Made by a program: the position numbers and the translations under genes. The notes under the pieces are model-generated. The model ran no database searches and was not told the origin of the DNA. It saw only the letters and a list, made by a program, of their open reading frames with translations. From NCBI GenBank assembly GCA_019359035.1, contig JAHHIC010000044.1, positions 36,030 to 100,029 on the forward strand: DNA of 64,000 nucleotides. The letters run 5' to 3'. Below, piece by piece: positions 17,543-26,516 of the stretch (within the stretch, counting starts at the first letter, position 1; the number at the start of each line of letters is the position of its first letter). Origin of the DNA: Scytonematopsis contorta HA4267-MV1. GTDB taxonomy: Bacteria > Cyanobacteriota > Cyanobacteriia > Cyanobacteriales > Nostocaceae.

Positions 17543-17730
17543 TGCTTCATAAGCAATTATAGTCTGCTAATATTCAACTAATTACCGAGAGTATGCATTA
17601 TCTAGAATTGTCCTAGATAATTCTACTGATATATCTTTCATTCGCGAATGGTACACGAAATAAACAAGTAAAACCCTCTATTTGAGCCGCTATTTCACAT
17701 ACTTAATAAATGTTTACAAAAGTGTTGTAA

Positions 17731-18279
17731 ATGGAACTTTCTAGTAGGGCAATAAGATTAGCACTTCCATCTGATATCCCAAGATTGCAAGAACTTATCC
17801 CGCTATCCGTTCGTTCTTTGCAAGCAGCGTATTATTCCTCAGACCAAATGGAAGCAGCATTAGGGACGATTTTTGCTGTTGACCGTCAACTTATTAAGGA
17901 CGGCACATATTTTGTTGTTGAGCAAGAAAAAGAAATTATTGCTTGCGGTGGTTGGAGTCAGCGTAAGTCACTTTTTGGAGGAGATGATGGGAGAATGGAA
18001 GAAGACTTAATGCTAGACCCACAGCACGACCCCGCTCGTATCAGGGCATTTTTTGTTCACCCAGGATGGACACGTAAAGGTCTGGGTAGTAGCATTTTAA
18101 CTGCGTGTGAAAAGGCAATACGAGAGGCACATTTTCACAAAATTAACTTAGTGGCGACTTTAGGGGGTGAACCGCTTTACAAATCTTTTGGTTACACCGT
18201 TGTGCAGCGATATGAAATTCCTATGTCTGGTGGACTAAGTTTGCCAGTGCTACAGATGGCAAAGCATTTAAAAAGGTAA
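17731..18279 (+). CDS. GNAT family N-acetyltransferase
   Basis: A 182-residue acetyl-CoA dependent N-acetyltransferase. The acetyl-CoA binding motif A is visible as IRAFFVHPGWTRKGLGSSIL (V-x-P...R-x-x-G-x-G) near residues 105-125, followed by the beta-bulge region and LYKSFGY near the C-terminus. The substrate is not predictable. It stands alone on the plus strand, and the sequence downstream holds only a catalase fragment. Confidence 0.85.
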   Translation: MELSSRAIRLALPSDIPRLQELIPLSVRSLQAAYYSSDQMEAALGTIFAVDRQLIKDGTYFVVEQEKEIIACGGWSQRKSLFGGDDGRMEEDLMLDPQHDPARIRAFFVHPGWTRKGLGSSILTACEKAIREAHFHKINLVATLGGEPLYKSFGYTVVQRYEIPMSGGLSLPVLQMAKHLKR

Positions 18280-18522
18280 AATTCAGAAAATGAATTATAC
18301 AAAATTCAGCAAGATTAGACAATTTTCCACAAGAACAGGAAAGACCAAAGCAATAAAATTTGTGTACGATTAAAGTGGCAATTTCCGCTAATGGGAATTG
18401 AGGATTGAAACATGACTGGCGACCATGTTGCCTAGTTAAAAAGGTATCCTAACTCTCTACCCCGCTAGCAATAAACAACCCTACCCCCCAGCCCTAAATG
18501 GAAGAGAAATAGAGAAATAACA

Positions 18523-18720
18523 ATGACACAAAATCGACTCACAACAAGTTTCGGCATCCCCGTCAGCGATAACTAAAATTCTCTTACTACTGGGGATAAC
18601 GGTCAATCCCTAATAGGGAGTAAGATAAATCCTGACCTCCAATTCACAGTAGCTCTAGCACTACCGGAACAAACCGAGTTTCAATCCGTAGTAAGGACTA
18701 AAAGAAATTTCAACTTTTAG
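18523..18720 (+). pseudogene. decayed catalase N-terminal fragment
   Basis: Translation from ATG 18523 gives MTQNRLTTSFGIPVSDN, a stop, then NSLTTGDNGQSLIG, which resembles the N-terminus of monofunctional heme catalases (MT-NRLTT-FG-PV-DNQNSLTAG). The stop is consistent with CAA changed to TAA at the expected Gln. After about 18615 the similarity is lost and the rest of a roughly 480-residue enzyme is absent. The remainder of 18280-18829 shows no gene. Confidence 0.55.
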
Positions 18721-18794
18721 AACTCAGTTCCATTTTTAATTATTTTTATTTATAATCCAGGCACAACCTAGCTAAATAATTGAGAAAATAAGAG

Positions 18795-18815
18795 CCTCCC
18801 TACAATAAAGGGAGG
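18795..18815 (-). terminator. probable terminator of the 18830 gene
   Basis: Stem CCTCCC / GGGAGG around TACAATAAA. On the minus strand it is followed by CTCTTATTTTCTC, placed 15 bases after the stop of the minus-strand gene. Confidence 0.6.
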
Positions 18816-18829
18816 ATGTGCTTAGAAAA

Positions 18830-19234
18830 TTAAATTGATTTGATTACACGGTCTTGTTGTAAGAGTTTCTTGCCACGGAAAATATCCAAGGAAGCGCCAT
18901 TTACAATGTAAGTGATATTTCCACTTTTTACAACGTATCCAGTACCTTCTTCGGTTTCAGCAGGGAGAGGTGCAGTACGTTTGCCACTTATTTTATCAAT
19001 CCCCGTATAAAAGTAACCCTGTTTTTTATCACAGATATAAATCTTAAAATTTTTAGTTTCAAAATAATTTATCAGTCTTCCTCCTATATTTTTAGGACAA
19101 CTTCCTTTCTGTACAGAAGTAGAAGCGATTGCATTTCCGCCAAAGTTTAGTGCAAGCAAAGGAACGCTTATACTAATTAGCGCCAATAATTGCGCGACGG
19201 ATTTATGATACTTAATTTGTTGTAAGATAGACAT
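18830..19234 (-). CDS. small secreted protein of unknown function
   Basis: A 134-residue exported protein with a signal peptide (VAQLLALISISVPLLALNFGGNAIA...). The mature part has two Cys (GSCPKNIG, IYICDKKQ) and a beta-rich pattern (YFYTGIDKISGKRTAPLP, GYVVKSGNITYIVNGASLDI). I do not recognise the family. A hairpin terminator follows. It may have the same general role as other small periplasmic proteins in cyanobacteria, but no function can be read. Confidence 0.65.
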   Translation of the reverse strand: MSILQQIKYHKSVAQLLALISISVPLLALNFGGNAIASTSVQKGSCPKNIGGRLINYFETKNFKIYICDKKQGYFYTGIDKISGKRTAPLPAETEEGTGYVVKSGNITYIVNGASLDIFRGKKLLQQDRVIKSI

Positions 19235-20050
19235 GATTAATAATTCCTTGCGTAAATAATATGGTGTACTCTGATAATTTTGAATCGATATGAAGTTGTG
19301 TTTCCACTCCTTCTGTAACTATATAGGGATAAGTTTTTTAGTTTATGCACTATATACTTTCCTGTCAACACAAAAAAATCTAGAGCTTAGTTAATCATCG
19401 TTAGTGACATAAATTCAAAATTTTTAGCTAAGAAATAGTAATGAAAAATTGAAAATAATTTAAAAATAAGTTGATATTTTTGAAATTATCAATTGTCGAA
19501 GTATCCTAAATTAAATAATTAAAAAATTGAGTGATTGGGAAATGGGATTACTATTGTAATGGCACTCCTTTTCTTCCTCGAAGCAATTAAAAGCACAGCC
19601 AAGAATATTAGCAAGTAAAGGGAGCTCCAAAAAATAAATTATTCAATCTTGTGGGGTGGGCATCCTTGCCCGCCCGCGTTTATTGACAACATTCCATGCA
19701 ATTCCACAATCAAAATTGGTGATTTTTTTATTTGGAAGTCCCTGACTTAAATAAGTTACAGGTAAATTCTACATAGTAATAGCTACTATTTAATGTTGTG
19801 TCTGTTTTCAATATGCTTACTCTATCTATAAATATTTAAAATATTTAACTACGTCAATTATTATTATCAGATTTACTCGCACTTCCAGTAACATACTTTT
19901 TATAGTCAATCAAGCTCTACCAAGCAAAATCTATCTAAAAGAATAAAGTTAATTTTTATGTTTATCAAGCTGTAAATTCAGTTATAGAATATTGATGTCA
20001 ACTCAATTAAAGTTGATACAGGGTTACTACTTTCTCAAGGAGAAAAAATC
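19235..20050. other. long intergenic region, no gene seen
   Basis: About 816 AT-rich bases with no supported coding frame. It contains a GTGGGGTGGGCATCCTTGCC repeat (about 19652-19680) that is also found inside the MITE at 50691. Just before the next gene lies a good ribosome-binding site, CAAGGAGAAAAAATC, at 20037-20050. The length suggests a regulated promoter for the small peptide gene. Confidence 0.5.
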
Positions 20051-20263
20051 ATGAAGATTCTAGATTTACAACACTTGGATACTTCTGAACAAGCCCTCAA
20101 TGCTATCGGTGGTAGCGGGGGTAAATACCATAAGAAAGATTACGATAAGGATGATAAAAAAGGCAAAGATAAAGACTTTGACTTTGGCAAATACTTTGAC
20201 AATTACTTTGACAAATACTTTGACAAAGGATATGACAAATACTTTGGCAAAAAATCTCATTAA
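20051..20263 (+). CDS. double-glycine-leader peptide, RiPP/bacteriocin-precursor-like
   Basis: A 70-residue peptide with a strong ribosome-binding site (AAGGAG, 8 bases upstream). The N-terminal part MKILDLQHLDTSEQALNAIG resembles the leader of cyanobacterial Gly-Gly-type precursor peptides and ends at GGSGG (residues 20-24). The presumed core is highly repetitive and built from Asp, Lys, Tyr, Phe and Gly, with repeated FDKYFDK-type units (DFGKYFDNYF, DKYFDKGYDKYF). It has no Cys, Ser or Thr ladder for lanthionine formation. No C39 peptidase-transporter or modification enzyme lies next to it; the nearest genes are regulators. It could be a secreted metal-binding or structural peptide instead. 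Confidence 0.6.
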   Translation: MKILDLQHLDTSEQALNAIGGSGGKYHKKDYDKDDKKGKDKDFDFGKYFDNYFDKYFDKGYDKYFGKKSH

Positions 20264-20550
20264 CTAAAGCTACTAGCATCAATTCACTAATGCTAATAAT
20301 TGCGAGCATTGGTGATGATTAACCTGGAAATATGAAATTACAGGTTATTTAATAGCTTTTTTAATGCAAAGTTGATAGTTTGTAGCAAGCACTATATAAT
20401 CCTTTACTAAAACCCATGTAGCGCTTGCTGCAAACTCATTAAGAGCCGCGACATTTATTTTATAAATCGCTCCTCTAGTTGGTAAGGACGGCAATCAAAG
20501 TTAATCCCACAAAAAAAGTTAATACGAAATCAAGGGAAAAGGTGAAGTCT

Positions 20551-21186
20551 TTACCCCAGACGATAGGCTTTTGGGGTAACTCCCGTAAGTTTCCGGAAAT
20601 GCTTAGTTAAATGACTTTGATTTGCAAATCCAGATGCCAAAGCAACATCACAAATAGCTACATCCCCAAACTTCAACAACAACTTTGCTCGTTCCACCCT
20701 TTGCTGAATTACGTATTGATAAGGAGAAATACCCATCGATTGTTTGAACAATTGACAAAAATAGTATTGGCTGATTTCAGCTAATTTAGCTAAGGCTATT
20801 AAACTAATTTCTTCATCAATATGGGCATTGATATATTCTAGTATTTCCTTTAATTTATATTTGGAAAGTCCATCCTTATACTCCTGAGCAGATGATTTAA
20901 AGCAACAATAATTTCTTAGCAAATGAATACCCAAAATATTAGTAAGAGATTCTATGTATAACAGACACCCAATACCATCTTGAATCATTTCACTTTTCAA
21001 TGATAAAGCAATTGATTCCAATTGTGGGTCATTACTCAAAATGACTGGAGATAATTCAACCTTATCGGGATTAATATAATCGGTTTCTATTGCAATTTGA
21101 TACAAAAAATCTGGACTTATCATAAATACTAGAGCTTCATCTGTACTTTCCCAGTGGAAAAATGCAGGAATACCAGCAGGAAGCAA
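20551..21186 (-). CDS. AraC family transcriptional regulator, 5' end decayed
   Basis: The C-terminal two-helix-turn-helix domain is complete (LKEILEYINAHIDEEISL...QYYFCQLFKQSMGISPYQYV...FGDVAICDVALASGFANQSHLTKHFRKLTGVTPKAYR). Upstream, the cupin-like sensor part reads on in frame (GDFFLLPAGIPAFFHW) from about 21405, but that stretch has no ATG, GTG or TTG. The first usable start is TTG at 21186, inside the sensor domain. Either the N-terminus was lost, or translation starts at this internal TTG. It lies next to a MarR gene and an exporter, suggesting a stress-response context, but its targets are unknown. Confidence 0.7.
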   Translation of the reverse strand: MLPAGIPAFFHWESTDEALVFMISPDFLYQIAIETDYINPDKVELSPVILSNDPQLESIALSLKSEMIQDGIGCLLYIESLTNILGIHLLRNYCCFKSSAQEYKDGLSKYKLKEILEYINAHIDEEISLIALAKLAEISQYYFCQLFKQSMGISPYQYVIQQRVERAKLLLKFGDVAICDVALASGFANQSHLTKHFRKLTGVTPKAYRLG

Positions 21187-21568
21187 AAAAAAATCTCCTT
21201 TGCGTAGTTGTCCGTCATACTCTTTCCCAGCAAACTGATGTACTTGACGTGGGGAATAATTATTCAGGTTGAGAACAAGAATATGATGGTTTAATGGAGG
21301 AGATTCAAATTCGTCAGGAGGTTGAATATCATGTTCAATAACTATTTTACCTGAGTGTATAAATTTCCTGGATAGATATCGGGGAAGCTTTTCTTAGTGC
21401 CATTCGGTATAAAACCCCACCGTCTGCACGGTGTTTGCAATCGGTTGGGGTCTGAATCCCCATCCGATTGCTCCATCTGCCTTCTGCCTTCTTCAAACCT
21501 CTTTCTCAGATTCGCGGGTTTGACTTTATTTAGCCAGCTAATTAAATTGTGAAAAAATAAATTCAGCT

Positions 21569-21991
21569 TCAGTTATCACGAATTTGCAAAAGCAAGCGGC
21601 GAAATAGAAGTTGCTCCTCTAGGTTCAAGCCTTGCAATATCTGCTTGTTCACAGTATTCCAAGCTTGAGTAACTGGTTCTTCAAGCTCGCGTCCCTTATC
21701 TGTTAAATAGACTCGGTAAGCACGGCCATCTTCGCAATCTCGACATCTTTCTAATAACCCCACTTGTTGCATACGGTTTAGCATTTTCGTCAGGGTTGGA
21801 GGTTCTACCATCATCAGTTCTGCTAGTTCTGATTGAATTAACCCGTCTGTTTCCCACAGGTACGCGAGTAATATCTCTTGTCCTATGTGGAGTCCGAATT
21901 CAGCCAAAGCCGTACTTACTTTGTGACGATGCGCTCTAGAGACTTGCATCATCAAGTAGGCCATGGTTTCTTGCATTGGTTTATCAGCCAT
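21569..21991 (-). CDS. MarR family transcriptional regulator
   Basis: A 140-residue winged-helix regulator. Dimerisation helices flank the DNA-binding domain: IQSELAELMMVEPPTLTKMLNRMQQVGLLER is the recognition helix region, and CEDGRAYRVYLTDKGRELE the wing. An inverted repeat overlaps its own upstream region (21998-22017), so autorepression is likely. A divergent porin and MFS exporter follow at 22348 and 24033 and are the natural candidates for its regulon. Cys residues at CRDCEDG could sense oxidants, but this is inference. Confidence 0.85.
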   Translation of the reverse strand: MADKPMQETMAYLMMQVSRAHRHKVSTALAEFGLHIGQEILLAYLWETDGLIQSELAELMMVEPPTLTKMLNRMQQVGLLERCRDCEDGRAYRVYLTDKGRELEEPVTQAWNTVNKQILQGLNLEEQLLFRRLLLQIRDN

Positions 21992-21997
21992 ATGATA

Positions 21998-22017
21998 ATT
22001 TAGTTAGCCGACTAAAT
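21998..22017. promoter_or_regulatory. putative MarR operator
   Basis: ATTTAGTTAGCCGACTAAAT is a near-perfect 20-base palindrome 7 bases upstream of the MarR start codon, the usual size and place of a MarR-family operator. Confidence 0.55.
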
Positions 22018-22347
22018 AAAATTTACAATATATCTCTCTCTAATATCAAGGTGCGGGAAACCGAATTTTTCTTAGTCGTTGACTGTGAAAATCCCAAGAT
22101 TAGACAATTTTTCACAAGAATGAGATAGACAGTAGTAGATTCATGCTTATATATTTTGTTCAGAGTTGAAAGAAGAAAAGTAACTCTATAGCCAATTTTA
22201 TGGTTAACAAATTAGGACAAATTGCGATTGATACGGCTTTTTTGTGAGGATATTGAAAAATGGTAAACTTTATCCAGAATACAGCAAATGTGGCAATTTT
22301 TAGTAAAATACGCGCCCATTTAGGCATTATGGGAGTTCCAAACTTAA

Positions 22348-24009
22348 ATGATAAAATTGATTAGTCAACTTTTCGGCAGTAGCATATGTGTCTTATTAAT
22401 TACTTGGCAACAATCTAGGACGTTAGCTGAATTTACCGCTAATGCAGAACCAGAGAAGCTTCCACAATCAATGCCTGCTGTAAGCATTAATCACCCAGTC
22501 ATAGATATACCATTTATTTCTCAGGAGCAAAATAATTTACAGTTAACGCAGAACAACCGAGTCACTTCTGTTAGTCAACTGAAAGATGTGCAACCCACAG
22601 ATTGGGCATTTCAAGCACTTCAGTCTTTAGTTGAACGCTATGGTGTAATCACAGGTTATCCTGACGGTACTTTTCGCGGAAACCGTGCTATTACGCGCTA
22701 CGAATTTGCTGCTGCTCTTAATAAAGCGCTGACAGTAATAAGTGAGAGGACGGACAATCTTCCAAATATATTCGTTGTTCGTGAAGACCTAGAAGTTTTA
22801 AAACGACTACAGCAGGAATTTGCAGCAGAATTAGCAAGTTTACGCAGTCGCATGGACAACTTAGAAGCAGGTTCCGCAAACTTAGAAGCGAATCAATTCT
22901 CTACCACAACTAAATTAACTGGTCAAGCTATTTTCGCTCTTAACGCAGGTGGCTTTGATGGTGAGCGCATAATTGCTCCCAGGGGTGCTGTAATTTCTGA
23001 AGATAATCCCAACGCAACTTTTATTTACCGAGCTAGTCTAGACTTAAACAGCAGCTTTAGTGGTAGTGACCTGCTAAAAGTTCGACTGGTAACGGGTAGC
23101 AATGGTGCGGGTGATAACGCAGCAGGATTTCTAGAACCCAATTTGGGCAGTACCTTAGACTTCTCAATTCCAGGAAGGAACGATAGATTTAGTTTAGCAA
23201 GGTTGTACTATACCTTTGCTCCCGTGAAAGATTTAAAAGTAACAATTGGCCCAGCGATTGTTGCCCCAGATTTTGTCGATAAAAACCGTTATGCTGGCAA
23301 CAGCTTTTTGGACTTTTCTACACAAGCCTTAGTAAACAACTTTATTTTACTTCCCAGACCAGGGGGTGCGGGTGCGGTTGTTGATTGGCATCCAGGAGGA
23401 GGCTCAATAAAATTACGAGCATTGTATGTTTCTAGTGATGCTGCAGATAGATTACCAGAAAACCAACGTTTAATCGGTGGTGGCGCACCAGAAAATATTC
23501 GCTTATTTCCAACAGCAGGTGGGGGTGCTGCTGGAGGTTTATTTGGCGACCCATACCAGGGTTTTGTGGAGTTAGAATATTCTCCCAGCAAAGCTTTTAA
23601 TCTTAAATTTCAATACAGTGGCGGCAAAATATTTGGTAGTAGCTTCAATGGGATTGGTGTCAATTTTGACTTAAAAGTAAATCAGTACTTAGGAGTTTTT
23701 GGTCGTTATGGTTATGCTAGTTATCCTGATACAAGCTTGGGTGATATTAATCCCAACTACTGGATGGCTGGGATTGCACTTCGAGATATTTTAATGCGGG
23801 GTTCTTTAGCTGGTATCGCTGTGGGGCAACCGTTTATTGAAAGCAACTTGGGGAATACAACCCAAACGAACTTTGAAGCATTTTATAACTTACCGCTCAA
23901 TGATAATATTCGCGTTACGCCCTTGTTGCAGGTAGTTACTAACCCTGCAAATCAAAACGCTAACGGTACGATTCTTACAGGTACATTGCGAACGGTCTTT
24001 TCATTCTAA
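22348..24009 (+). CDS. SLH-domain outer-membrane porin (iron uptake/OprB-type)
   Basis: A 553-residue cyanobacterial porin of the Som/iron-uptake type. A signal sequence (about residues 1-28) precedes one SLH domain (about 75-135, VSQLKDVQPTDWAFQALQSL ... TGYPDGTFRGNRAITRYEFAAALNKAL) that binds the peptidoglycan-linked polymer. A coiled-coil segment follows (ELASLRSRMDNLEAGSANLEA), then a beta-barrel ending in Phe (LRTVFSF), as expected for Bam-dependent insertion. It likely mediates passive uptake of small solutes or inorganic iron. An MFS exporter follows 23 bases downstream, suggesting co-transcription. Divergent MarR control is plausible. Confidence 0.88.
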   Translation: MIKLISQLFGSSICVLLITWQQSRTLAEFTANAEPEKLPQSMPAVSINHPVIDIPFISQEQNNLQLTQNNRVTSVSQLKDVQPTDWAFQALQSLVERYGVITGYPDGTFRGNRAITRYEFAAALNKALTVISERTDNLPNIFVVREDLEVLKRLQQEFAAELASLRSRMDNLEAGSANLEANQFSTTTKLTGQAIFALNAGGFDGERIIAPRGAVISEDNPNATFIYRASLDLNSSFSGSDLLKVRLVTGSNGAGDNAAGFLEPNLGSTLDFSIPGRNDRFSLARLYYTFAPVKDLKVTIGPAIVAPDFVDKNRYAGNSFLDFSTQALVNNFILLPRPGGAGAVVDWHPGGGSIKLRALYVSSDAADRLPENQRLIGGGAPENIRLFPTAGGGAAGGLFGDPYQGFVELEYSPSKAFNLKFQYSGGKIFGSSFNGIGVNFDLKVNQYLGVFGRYGYASYPDTSLGDINPNYWMAGIALRDILMRGSLAGIAVGQPFIESNLGNTTQTNFEAFYNLPLNDNIRVTPLLQVVTNPANQNANGTILTGTLRTVFSF

Positions 24010-24032
24010 AAACATTCATTCTAAAAAAATAT

Positions 24033-25247
24033 ATGAATCAACCTAATCCTAACTCAATTCTGACAAAAATCGCTTTACTTGCAAGCAGTAGCCTAACAGT
24101 GATGTCTGGTGCAACTATTGCTCCTTCTTTACCAGCAATGCAAGACCATTTTGCATCAATTACAAACGCTCAACTTTGGGTAAGACTGGTTTTAACTATT
24201 CCAGCTTTATTTATAGTTATTGGTTCCCCCATTGCTGGAGTAATTGTAGACCGATTGGGACGTAAACCTTTATTAGTTGTCTCTGCTGTGTTGTATGGTT
24301 TAGCAGGTTGTTCTGGCTTTTTCCTCAATTCTTTGTTTGCTATTTTAGCTGGTCGCGCTTTATTGGGTTTAGCTGTCGCGGGAGTAATGGTAAGTGCTAC
24401 GACGCTAATTGCTGACTATTATATAGGACAAGCTCGCGCAAATTTTATGGGTTTGCAAGCGGGATTTATGGGACTGGGAGGAGTAATATTTCTCTCTGCT
24501 GGTGGTGCTTTAGCTGAGGCAAATTGGCGTTACCCATTCCTAATTTATTTGTTTTCTTGGATACTTTTGCCATTGATATTAGTATCTATATTTGAGCCAA
24601 ATCGTACAATCCCTGAGATGTTGTCGGGAGAAAATCAACAAAAGACTAGCCCTGCAACACCAAGAAATTTATTGATACTTGTGTATGGGATTACAACTCT
24701 TGTTCAAACAATTTTTTATTTGATACCAGTACAGTTACCCTTTTATCTCCGCAACCTGAATAATGCAACCCCCGCACAAAGTGGACAAGCGATTGCTCTT
24801 TGTACGTTATTGAGCGCTTTTGGTTCGATAATGTACGGCAAAGTTAAAGCACGGTTGGATTTTGTCAGTATTTTACCTTTCATTTTCACTTTTTTGGGTA
24901 TCGGTTATACCCTCATCGGTTTTGGGAAAAACTTGGGGGTAATAATGCTTGGTTTAGCTGTTGCGGGTGTGGGACTGGGACTTTTAATGCCGAATATGAC
25001 GGTGTGGGTATCTTCAACTGTACCAGATGCGGTACGGGGAAGAGCTCTGGGTGGGCTTTCAACATCGTTATTTTTAGGGCAATTTCTTTCTCCCATTATT
25101 GCCCAGCCTGTTAGTGTGCGGGTGGGTTTGGATATGACTTATGCTTTGAGTGGAGGGCTGCTTTTGGTTTTAGCTGTTGTTGTCGCTTTGATGAAACGGA
25201 AGATTATGGCTTTTAGTACAAATGTTATCTTCGGTGATAATGCATAA
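24033..25247 (+). CDS. MFS drug/metabolite exporter
   Basis: A 404-residue major facilitator with about 12 membrane helices, resembling Bcr/CflA and DHA1-type efflux pumps. The loop 2-3 motif A is seen as GVIVDRLGRKPLLVV near residues 70-85, and a motif-C-like glycine-rich helix follows (GFMGLGGVIFLSAGGALAE). A second motif-A-like loop is weak. It is coupled to the porin upstream and lies near a MarR regulator, the classical arrangement of an inducible efflux unit. The substrate is unknown. Confidence 0.85.
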   Translation: MNQPNPNSILTKIALLASSSLTVMSGATIAPSLPAMQDHFASITNAQLWVRLVLTIPALFIVIGSPIAGVIVDRLGRKPLLVVSAVLYGLAGCSGFFLNSLFAILAGRALLGLAVAGVMVSATTLIADYYIGQARANFMGLQAGFMGLGGVIFLSAGGALAEANWRYPFLIYLFSWILLPLILVSIFEPNRTIPEMLSGENQQKTSPATPRNLLILVYGITTLVQTIFYLIPVQLPFYLRNLNNATPAQSGQAIALCTLLSAFGSIMYGKVKARLDFVSILPFIFTFLGIGYTLIGFGKNLGVIMLGLAVAGVGLGLLMPNMTVWVSSTVPDAVRGRALGGLSTSLFLGQFLSPIIAQPVSVRVGLDMTYALSGGLLLVLAVVVALMKRKIMAFSTNVIFGDNA

Positions 25248-26516
25248 ACGGAACAATCATTAACTTATCTTGTGCCACATTTAAATGTGTTCACTCTACC
25301 TGTCACTATTTCAGAGGGGCTTATCGAGTTTGATAATTTTTAAATAAGTATACCCTGCGATAGATGCATATACACTAACAAATACTATAGTTAATTCTAA
25401 TCATTATTTTTTGAATGCGATAAAATGTATACAGCATCTAAGCGGCTACTAAGCAGCAAGTAAACAGATAATATGTTGACATACTAAGTGTATTGCTATA
25501 CTATCATTCTTAATAGTTCATCAAATTTGCGGTGTCATCTAATACTTGGCGCTGTTTAAATATATTCTAGGTAAATCCTATAAGTTTTGTCCTAGTTATC
25601 TAGTTGATGTTACTTATTTGAATATTCCTGTAGTGTCTGGTAAGTATTTTACTAAGTGCAATTGATTTATACATAAGCGTGGAAATGTATATATTTCCAC
25701 AATTATATTATTGTGTTAGTTGCATTTATTAAAGGAGTTATTCAATTATCGTTTGAGTCTAAAATTTTGAAATTTTCTGTTTAAATACCAATCGCTTGAC
25801 AATTATGAAGAAGCTTAGTATTAGCAAATTTGCCAATTCTCATCATAGAAAAAAAGAAATTATTGGATACTTGATTATTGGTGTTGCTCCTGTTGCAATA
25901 CTGCTTGGTTAAGAGATTTTGTAGGTTAGGTTGAGGCTTTGCGTTCGCGCAGCGTCCGATAAAAGATAACCCAACAAAGCCCGCAAATGTTGGGTTGAGT
26001 AGAGCTACCCAACCTACGAGTTTTCGTATTTTCGAGCAAAACCTTCGCAGTATTGGCTTCTGTTGGACTGCAATTAGCTTGGAGGCAGAAGTACAAATAT
26101 CAACTAGCTATGTATCCGTTCTATGCCCTCGCACTTAAAGCGACCGCAAGGGAAGAAAGGGTTTAAGCGACCTTTAGAGAGACGCGGTGATATTGGGACA
26201 TGGAGACACGGTTTCGATTGAAGACAGCCTTTTTCTCTACGTCACCACGTCCCTGCTTCACCGCGTCTCTTCCGAAAAACCTTCTAGCACTTCATGGTTC
26301 GGCAGTTGTTACGGTGGGAAAATGCCTGTACAACTGCACTCGTCATGTTGCATTCCTTCTGACATCTACCTTCGTCACACTACTTTCTTAGAAAAAGCGA
26401 ATTGTAATTATTTGATACTCTAAGTCGGTGAGGCTCTAGGGAGATTCTTTGGAAATGTATGGGACTACCCATTCAATAGCATCAAAAAATATCACAAAAT
26501 ATTTGGAGTCGTGGCT
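25248..26516. other. long gene-poor stretch before the prenyltransferase cluster
   Basis: About 1.27 kb. Apart from the possible peptide at 25805, it holds a palindromic repeat at 25921-26018 (GTAGGTTAGGTTG ... CTACCCAACCTACG) and GAGACGCGGTGA-type repeat sequence around 26177-26270. The open frames at 26187-26423 lie in this repeat and look non-coding. A GGAG ribosome-binding site at 26505-26508 serves the next gene. Confidence 0.5.
25805..25912 (+). CDS. possible 35-residue membrane peptide
   Basis: Reading frame MKKLSISKFANSHHRKKE followed by a hydrophobic stretch IIGYLIIGVAPVAILLG and stop. It has a basic N-terminus and one potential membrane helix. There is no clear ribosome-binding site, so it may be chance or a remnant. 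Confidence 0.3.
   Translation: MKKLSISKFANSHHRKKEIIGYLIIGVAPVAILLG

Noticed and set aside
20066..20309. Minus-strand frames opposite the small peptide gene
   Set aside because: They mirror the repeated Asp/Lys/Tyr codons of the plus-strand gene, which has the ribosome-binding site and leader.
26187..26423. Two overlapping plus-strand frames of 63-78 codons
   Set aside because: They lie in repeat-like GAGACGCGGTGA sequence, lack ribosome-binding sites and have no protein-like pattern.
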